From Bog-257 sp963834135 (GTDB taxonomy: Bacteria > Acidobacteriota > Terriglobia > Terriglobales > Acidobacteriaceae): a stretch of DNA of 64,000 nt. The stretch is taken from NCBI GenBank assembly GCA_963834135.1, contig CAWIAN010000005.1, positions 744,001 to 808,000 on the forward strand, given 5' to 3'. Within the stretch, counting starts at the first letter, position 1; the number at the start of each line of letters is the position of its first letter. This document shows positions 58,907 to 64,000 of the stretch, one piece after another. The position numbers and the translations under genes were made by a program. The notes under the pieces are model-generated. The model did not search any database. It worked only from the letters and a program-made list of their open reading frames with translations, and was not told the DNA's origin.

Positions 58907-60529
58907 ATGGCGACTGCATCTTCGTACACTCCCGCACCAGTACCGGAATCTGCATCTGCCGCTGTTCACGAGAAACTCTCCAGGGGGCCAGGCAAGATCG
59001 GAACGGCGATCTTTGTAGGCGTCCTGGCGATCGGCTTTGTTTACGCCGCATACCACCTGATTTCCGATCTATCAGTCGTCCATTCATCTTCCATCTTCCC
59101 TTTCGTCTTGCTGGGACTCGCGCTGCTGGTGGCGCTGGGCTTCGAGTTTGTGAATGGCTTTCACGATACGGCCAACGCGGTGGCGACGGTCATCTATACC
59201 CATTCGCTTGATCCGCACATTGCCGTGGCCTGGTCGGGCATGTGGAACTTCGTGGGCGTTGTGCTCTCGACCGGAGCGGTGGCCTTCGGCATCATCTCGC
59301 TGCTGCCGGTTGAGTTGATCCTGCAGGTGGGCAGCGGCGCCGGTTTCGCCATGGTGTTCGCGCTGTTGACCGCTGCGATCATCTGGAACCTGGGCACATG
59401 GTACTTCGGCATCCCGAATTCCAGCTCGCATACGCTGATCGGATCGATCATCGGCGTCGGTATCGCGAATCAACTGATGCAGGCCCGTACGGCGACCAGC
59501 GGCGTGGACTGGGGACAGGCGATGAACGTTGGCAAGTCGCTACTGTTCTCGCCGATCATTGGCTTCGCGCTCGCGGCTTCGCTGCTGAGCCTGTCCAAAG
59601 TTTTCATCAAGGACAAGCGTCTTTACACCGCGCCGGAAGGCGACGCTCCGCCGCCGTTCTGGATTCGCTGCCTGCTGATCCTCACCTGCACCGGCGTCAG
59701 TTTCGCGCACGGCTCCAACGACGGGCAGAAGGGCATGGGCCTGATCATGCTGATCCTGATCGGCACGGTTCCCACCGCCTACGCGCTGAACCATGCCATC
59801 ACGCCGGCGCAGTCCGCCGACTTCATCGCCATCTCGCAACAGGCAGAGAACGTGCTGGACAAGTACATCACGCCAGGAGCGGTGGTTGGCGATCCGCGCG
59901 AAGAGGTAACGAACTATGTGCGCACCAAGCAATTCACTGACAATACGGTGCTGGGACTGCGCAGCCTGATCAACGGAATCAGCACCGAAGTCGCGAACTA
60001 TCACGAGCTGCGCTACATTCCGCAGGACCAGGTGCGCAACTTCCGCAACGATATGTACCTGGTGAGCGAAGCGCTGCGCATCATGCAGAAGTCGAAGGTC
60101 AAAGAGATCTCGGCGACAGACGAAGCCGTCTTGGCGAACTACAAGAAACACATCGACTATGCGACCAAGTTCATCCCGACTTGGGTGAAAGTCGCTGTAG
60201 CCCTGGCTCTGGGTCTGGGCACGATGATCGGCTGGAAGCGTATCGTGATCACCGTCGGCGAGAAGATCGGCAAAGACCACCTGACCTACGGACAGGGCGC
60301 GGCTGCCGAGATAACAGCCATGCTGACCATCGGCGCAGCCGATATGTACGGCTTGCCGGTGAGTACGACGCATGTGTTGTCGTCGGGCGTTGCCGGAACG
60401 ATGGCGGCGAATGGCACTGGCTTGCAGTGGGCAACCGTCCGAAACCTGATTATGGCCTGGGTGCTGACGTTGCCCGTAGCTATCGTGCTGGCGGCGACCT
60501 TGTTCTGGGCGTTTGTGAAGATATCGTAG
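58907..60529 (+). CDS. PiT-family inorganic phosphate transporter
   Basis: Low-affinity phosphate permease, 540 residues, about ten helices. The two PHO4 signatures are GFEFVNGFHDTANAVATVIYT and, in the second half, GAADMYGLPVSTTHVLSSGV. Also seen are NSSSHTLIGSIIG and SFAHGSNDGQKGMGLIML. A charged stretch of about 130 residues (about 310-420) between the halves (EEVTNYVRTKQFT ... EISATDEAVL) is longer than in E. coli PitA. Metal-phosphate symport is the expected activity. No phoU next to it. Confidence 0.95.
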   Translation: MATASSYTPAPVPESASAAVHEKLSRGPGKIGTAIFVGVLAIGFVYAAYHLISDLSVVHSSSIFPFVLLGLALLVALGFEFVNGFHDTANAVATVIYTHSLDPHIAVAWSGMWNFVGVVLSTGAVAFGIISLLPVELILQVGSGAGFAMVFALLTAAIIWNLGTWYFGIPNSSSHTLIGSIIGVGIANQLMQARTATSGVDWGQAMNVGKSLLFSPIIGFALAASLLSLSKVFIKDKRLYTAPEGDAPPPFWIRCLLILTCTGVSFAHGSNDGQKGMGLIMLILIGTVPTAYALNHAITPAQSADFIAISQQAENVLDKYITPGAVVGDPREEVTNYVRTKQFTDNTVLGLRSLINGISTEVANYHELRYIPQDQVRNFRNDMYLVSEALRIMQKSKVKEISATDEAVLANYKKHIDYATKFIPTWVKVAVALALGLGTMIGWKRIVITVGEKIGKDHLTYGQGAAAEITAMLTIGAADMYGLPVSTTHVLSSGVAGTMAANGTGLQWATVRNLIMAWVLTLPVAIVLAATLFWAFVKIS

Positions 60530-60541
60530 GAGAGGTCGGAA

Positions 60542-60585
60542 GCCGGGTGCCCCACTCATTCGCGGTTTTCGAATGAGTGGGTGAT
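60542..60585. repeat. Family B hairpin
   Basis: GGGTGCCCCACTCATTCGCG and TTCGAATGAGTGGG form a stem with a different sequence from other copies. Lies between the PiT gene and sthA. Confidence 0.8.
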
Positions 60586-60591
60586 GCGGAC

Positions 60592-62046
60592 CTACAACTT
60601 GTTCAACCCATCCAGGGCTGCCACTTTGTAGGCCTCTGCCAATGTGGGATAGTTAAAGACCGTATCGCGGAAGTATTCAATGGTGCCGCCCATGGTCAGC
60701 ACGGCCTGGCCGATGTGGACGATCTCGGCGGCGCGCTCGCCGATAATGTGTACCCCGAGCAGCTTCAGCGTGCCGGGATCGAAGAGCAATTTCAAAAAGC
60801 CCTGATCGTCGCCCAGCATCTGTCCCTTGGCGAGCTCGGCGTAGCGCGAAATTCCAACTTCGTAAGGAACTTTCTCGGCGGTAAGTTGCTCTTCCGTCGC
60901 TCCCACCATGGAAATCTCCGGAATGGTGTAGACGCCATAAGGAATAAGGTTGGGAGGAATGTTGCCCCGCACGCCGAAGATGTGGCAGCTGGCCAGTCGG
61001 CCCTGCTCCATCGAGGTGCTGGCCAGGGCAGGGAAGCCGATGACATCGCCGGCGGCATAGACGTGAGGAACCGAGGTCCGGAAGTTCTCGTCGACCACGA
61101 TCTTCCCGCGTCCGTCCGGCACCAGGCCGATGGCCTCGAGATTCAGCAGATCGCTGTTGGCCTGCCGGCCGACGGTGTACAGCAGCGCGGAGCCGTGTAC
61201 GGTCTTGCCGCTTTCGAGCTTGGCAAAGACGCGGTCGCGATCGTCATCGAAGCCCACCTGCACAACTTTTTCGCCGAGGCGGAACACCGTGCCCAACTGC
61301 CTCAACTGGAAGCACAGGCTCTCGACAACTTCGCGATCCACGAAATCGAGTAGGGTGGGCCGCTGGTCCAGCAACGTGACCTTCACCCCGAGCGCGGCAA
61401 ACATCGACGCATACTCCAGGCCAATGATGCCCGCACCCACCACAATGAGTTCCCGGGGCAGGTCCTCGAGTTCATGAACCTGGTCGGAGTCGAAGATACG
61501 CTTGCCGTCGATGGGAATGTCGTCATTATGCGCCGGACGCGTACCGCAGGCGATCACGAAATTGTCGGCACGCAGCAGGGTGTAGCCTTCGTCGTTCGTG
61601 ACCTCCATCGTATGCGGATCGAGGAAGCGGGCATTGCCTTCGTAAACCGTGACACGATTGCGGCGAAGCTGCGACTTGATGACCTCGATCTCGCGCGCCA
61701 TAACTGAGTCGGAACGAAACACCAGGTCGGCCATCGAAATCGCTTCTTTCAGCGCATAGCCGCGGCCATAGAAGGTGCGCTGCCGTAATCCGCTGAGATA
61801 GAGGATGGCTTCGCGAAAGGTTTTGCTGGGAATGGTTCCAGTGTGCACACAGACGCCGCCGATGGTGCGCTTTCGCTCAACGACCGCAACCTTCTTGCGC
61901 AGCTTGGCCGCGCAGATAGCGGCCTTCTGGCCGGCAGGACCACTGCCAATCACGACCAGGTCGTAAACATTATTGTTGTTGCTTGTGGCCTGCGCAGGCA
62001 AAGAGGCGCCTCCCAGCGAAATCCGAATCAACAGCGAGCCTACCAC
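60592..62046 (-). CDS. sthA: Soluble pyridine nucleotide transhydrogenase
   Basis: FAD enzyme of 484 residues that transfers hydride between NADPH and NADH. It has the lipoamide-dehydrogenase fold: GSGPAGQKAA at the start, IGGVCVHTGTIPSKTFREA, a second Rossmann VGAGIIGLEYASMFAAL, and YAAGDVIGFPALASTSMEQG. The redox disulfide is lost: the second cysteine of the family CxxxxC motif is replaced (VCVHTGT), which is the hallmark of SthA compared with lipoamide dehydrogenase. The N-terminal 25 residues are extra; a start near VYDLVVIGSG is possible. Together with zwf it would balance NADPH. Confidence 0.95.
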   Translation of the reverse strand: MVGSLLIRISLGGASLPAQATSNNNNVYDLVVIGSGPAGQKAAICAAKLRKKVAVVERKRTIGGVCVHTGTIPSKTFREAILYLSGLRQRTFYGRGYALKEAISMADLVFRSDSVMAREIEVIKSQLRRNRVTVYEGNARFLDPHTMEVTNDEGYTLLRADNFVIACGTRPAHNDDIPIDGKRIFDSDQVHELEDLPRELIVVGAGIIGLEYASMFAALGVKVTLLDQRPTLLDFVDREVVESLCFQLRQLGTVFRLGEKVVQVGFDDDRDRVFAKLESGKTVHGSALLYTVGRQANSDLLNLEAIGLVPDGRGKIVVDENFRTSVPHVYAAGDVIGFPALASTSMEQGRLASCHIFGVRGNIPPNLIPYGVYTIPEISMVGATEEQLTAEKVPYEVGISRYAELAKGQMLGDDQGFLKLLFDPGTLKLLGVHIIGERAAEIVHIGQAVLTMGGTIEYFRDTVFNYPTLAEAYKVAALDGLNKL

Positions 62047-62123
62047 CTCGCAGAAGAGATGGCAGAGCCCACGTGCGGTGAATTCACCTACATTTCACAA
62101 ATTGGTTAAAGCGAGCGTCGGCG

Positions 62124-64000
62124 TTAGTCCATCTCCCGCATCTGGCTGGGGACGCTCTTCGGCCCGGACGTTTGCGACGTGCTGTGCTGATTCAGCCACT
62201 CGGTTTCGTTGAGCAGCGTGATCGGCGGCATGTGCTGCTTGCGTAGCCCGTCATTGATTGCGGGTAACTGCGCAGCCTCGAGTTTGTCGAAGTCATCGAT
62301 GACATCCTGCAACTCGTGGTTCAACGCATCTGCGCGCGCCACCTGGTAGTCGGTCGGACGGCCTTCGTACTGGTTGATATCGCCGTAAAGCTCGCCCACG
62401 TGCTCGCGGATGCGCTCCTCGCCGGTGATCATGCCGCCTTCCTTGGTGGCCACAATCTTCGAGCGTAGCTCGTCGGACTTCGTGGAGAGTGACTGCAATT
62501 GCGCGCGCAGGGAATTGCTCTCCGGCAACTTGGCGGCGTCGGCCCCTGCCATATCGCGAACGTTCTGAATGTTGGCCACCGCGAAGCTCATGTGGTTGAG
62601 TGTGGCGACCAACTTCAGAGCCAGATCGTATTGCATCTTGCGATCGGCCACAGTGTATTTCGCCCGCGGATCAAGCACCACGTTCAGTTGTCCGGTGTAG
62701 GTGTCGTTGCCCTTGATCAGCTTGACGGTGTAGGTGCCGGGCATTACCCGCGGACCCTGCGCCGCCTGGAAGAGCGCACTGGCTCCAGGAGGAAGAATGG
62801 GAGGCGGCAGATGCATCGACCACGAGATGCGGTTCAGGCCGCGATGCTTGCTGCGCGGCGAGTATTCCAGCAGCTCGGTATTGCCGTCGAAAATCTGTAT
62901 CTTCAGATCGCCGAAGATGTGCCGCTGGCGCTGGTAGTAGGTGATCATCGCATCGCTGGGGCGCTCAGGGCCTACGAATGCCTCATCGCCCTGCGGCCAG
63001 CCGCCGTTGGAATTGAAGTACTGGATCGCTTTGCCGTCGAGAACGACGGCGTTCTTCGCCATGAAGTCCGGCGTGAGCGAGCGCAGGGGAGTAATGTTGT
63101 CGATGATCCAGATACCGCGGCCGTGCGTCGCCACCACCAGGTCGGAGGTCTGCGGCTGCACTACGATGTCGTCCACCGCAACGGCAGGGAAGTTGCTGCC
63201 CTTGTATTGCGCCCAGTGCCCACCGTCGTCGACCGAGATCCACAAACCGAACTCCGTGCCGACGTAAAGCACCGATGGATCGACAGAATCCTCGGTGATC
63301 ACGTGCGCGAAGCCTTTCACACCGCTCTCGGCGAGATTGAGCGAGGTCCAAGTTTTACCGTAATCCGTCGTCTTGTACGCGTAGGGCGTCATGTCGCCGT
63401 AAGTGTGACGGTCAAAGGTGGCGTAGGCATTTGCTTCATTGAAGCGCGACGCTGCGATGGTCGAGACCCACGAATTTGGAGCTAGTCCCTGGATGTTCGT
63501 AACAACGTTGGTCCAGGATTTAGCCCCGTCGCGGGTGACTTGCACGTTGCCATCGTCGGTGCCTACCCAGATAATCTGCCCGTTCTTGGGCGACTCCGAG
63601 ATGGAATAGATCGAGGTGTGCATCTCGGCAGCGGAGTTATCAACGGTGACGCCGCCTGATTCTTCCTGCTTCTGTTTCTCCGGATCGTTGGTGGTCAGAT
63701 CAGGAGAGATGCGGTCCCAGGACTGGCCATGATCGCGTGAGCGGAAGAGAAACTGTGCGCCGAGGTAGATGGTGCCTTTTTCGTTGGGACTGAGCGCGAT
63801 CGGCGCGTTCCAGTTGAAGCGAAGCTTCTTCTCGTTGTAGTTAGGAAACGGCTTGATGGAACGCACTTCCAGCGTGTGGCGATTGACGCGCCCGATCTCT
63901 CCACCCTGCGACTCGGCATAGATGTAGTCTGGGTCGGCCGGATCTTCGAAGGCCCAGAAACCATCGCCACCAAACACGTTCTCCCACTGTGCGTTGGAGA
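62124..64000 (-). CDS. Sortilin/VPS10-like BNR-repeat protein (N-terminus cut by window edge)
   Basis: The coding frame runs on through the right edge, so the start is not visible. About 625 residues are present. The visible N-terminal half is a beta-propeller of BNR-type repeats (FRSRDHGQSWDRISPDLT, VTRDGAKSWTNVV, KTTDYGKTWTSLN, ISVDDGGHWAQYKG), as in the sortilin-N/VPS10-like glycosyl-hydrolase-annotated proteins common in Acidobacteria. The C-terminal 250 residues include a beta domain and a helical region (KKVVATLNHMSF-like ALKLVATLNHMSFAVANIQN) found in the same proteins. Probably secreted. Enzymatic activity is unproven. Confidence 0.9.
   Translation of the reverse strand, partial: SNAQWENVFGGDGFWAFEDPADPDYIYAESQGGEIGRVNRHTLEVRSIKPFPNYNEKKLRFNWNAPIALSPNEKGTIYLGAQFLFRSRDHGQSWDRISPDLTTNDPEKQKQEESGGVTVDNSAAEMHTSIYSISESPKNGQIIWVGTDDGNVQVTRDGAKSWTNVVTNIQGLAPNSWVSTIAASRFNEANAYATFDRHTYGDMTPYAYKTTDYGKTWTSLNLAESGVKGFAHVITEDSVDPSVLYVGTEFGLWISVDDGGHWAQYKGSNFPAVAVDDIVVQPQTSDLVVATHGRGIWIIDNITPLRSLTPDFMAKNAVVLDGKAIQYFNSNGGWPQGDEAFVGPERPSDAMITYYQRQRHIFGDLKIQIFDGNTELLEYSPRSKHRGLNRISWSMHLPPPILPPGASALFQAAQGPRVMPGTYTVKLIKGNDTYTGQLNVVLDPRAKYTVADRKMQYDLALKLVATLNHMSFAVANIQNVRDMAGADAAKLPESNSLRAQLQSLSTKSDELRSKIVATKEGGMITGEERIREHVGELYGDINQYEGRPTDYQVARADALNHELQDVIDDFDKLEAAQLPAINDGLRKQHMPPITLLNETEWLNQHSTSQTSGPKSVPSQMREMD

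Noticed and set aside
59540..60559. 339-codon open frame antisense to the PiT transporter
   Set aside because: Overlaps a clear membrane transporter on the other strand and has no recognisable motif.
62499..63485. 328-codon open frame antisense to the sortilin-like protein
   Set aside because: BNR repeats on the minus strand are unambiguous. The plus-strand frame is a composition artefact.

Overview
The window looks like part of an Acidobacteria (Terriglobia, Koribacter-like) chromosome. This is an inference from several signs. There is an Oar-like TonB-dependent receptor with an N-terminal carboxypeptidase-regulatory-like domain, a sortilin/VPS10-type beta-propeller protein and a YbaY-META fusion. 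A zinc-finger-PP2C fusion is present, the base composition is high in G+C, and intergenic palindromic repeats with ends like GTCATCCTGAGCG are very abundant. No species is named because no marker gene here is decisive without a search.

Left edge (1-586): a PknB-type Ser/Thr kinase on the minus strand, cut by the window end. Positions 1016-17937 form a genomic island. A 41-bp direct repeat, which is the 3' end of tRNA-Pro(CGG), lies at both ends. The intact tRNA is at the right end and a decaying tyrosine integrase lies just inside it. The cargo is coherent. It has a type III polyketide synthase, a UbiE-like methyltransferase, a UbiH-like flavin monooxygenase and a remnant of a second flavoprotein. 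It also has an MMPL/RND exporter, a LolA-like periplasmic protein, two YceI lipocalin-like proteins, a DUF2306 membrane protein and a ceruloplasmin-like multicopper oxidase. I read this as a candidate phenolic-lipid (alkylresorcinol, pyrone or quinone) biosynthesis and export island. A LysR/aldo-keto reductase pair and a truncated alcohol dehydrogenase follow.

18-30 kb: a Fur-box-preceded TonB-dependent receptor, a YbaY/META protein, a 3-hydroxyisobutyrate-dehydrogenase-like enzyme, a NAPE-PLD-like metallo-hydrolase, a small secreted protein, an HD (SpoT-like) hydrolase, a short CDF-type membrane protein, an RlpA lipoprotein and a class C beta-lactamase-fold hydrolase.

30-44 kb: alaS (with a mosaic, low-GC middle third and an inserted segment), a GIY-YIG protein embedded in repeats, a zinc-finger/PP2C phosphatase, zwf, a LysR regulator, a TonB-C protein, a frameshifted RNase Z-like hydrolase, a DUF72 protein, two tandem Xer recombinases (the second frameshifted) and a DUF892 ferritin-like protein preceded by a 199-bp nested palindrome.

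44-64 kb: a GH57 enzyme, a PfkB kinase, a beta-propeller protein, an NmrA-like reductase, an unknown secreted protein, ispG, an M48 protease, a Sel1-repeat protein, the dxr-rseP pair, a PiT phosphate transporter, the soluble transhydrogenase sthA and a partial sortilin-like protein. Housekeeping themes are isoprenoid precursors (dxr, ispG), NADPH balance (zwf, sthA) and envelope maintenance (rseP, M48, RlpA).

Intergenic space is dominated by two families of hairpin elements whose central stems differ in sequence from copy to copy but keep pairing, plus TAGC-rich degenerate tracts. Several genes carry single-base frameshifts, which may be real decay or assembly indels.
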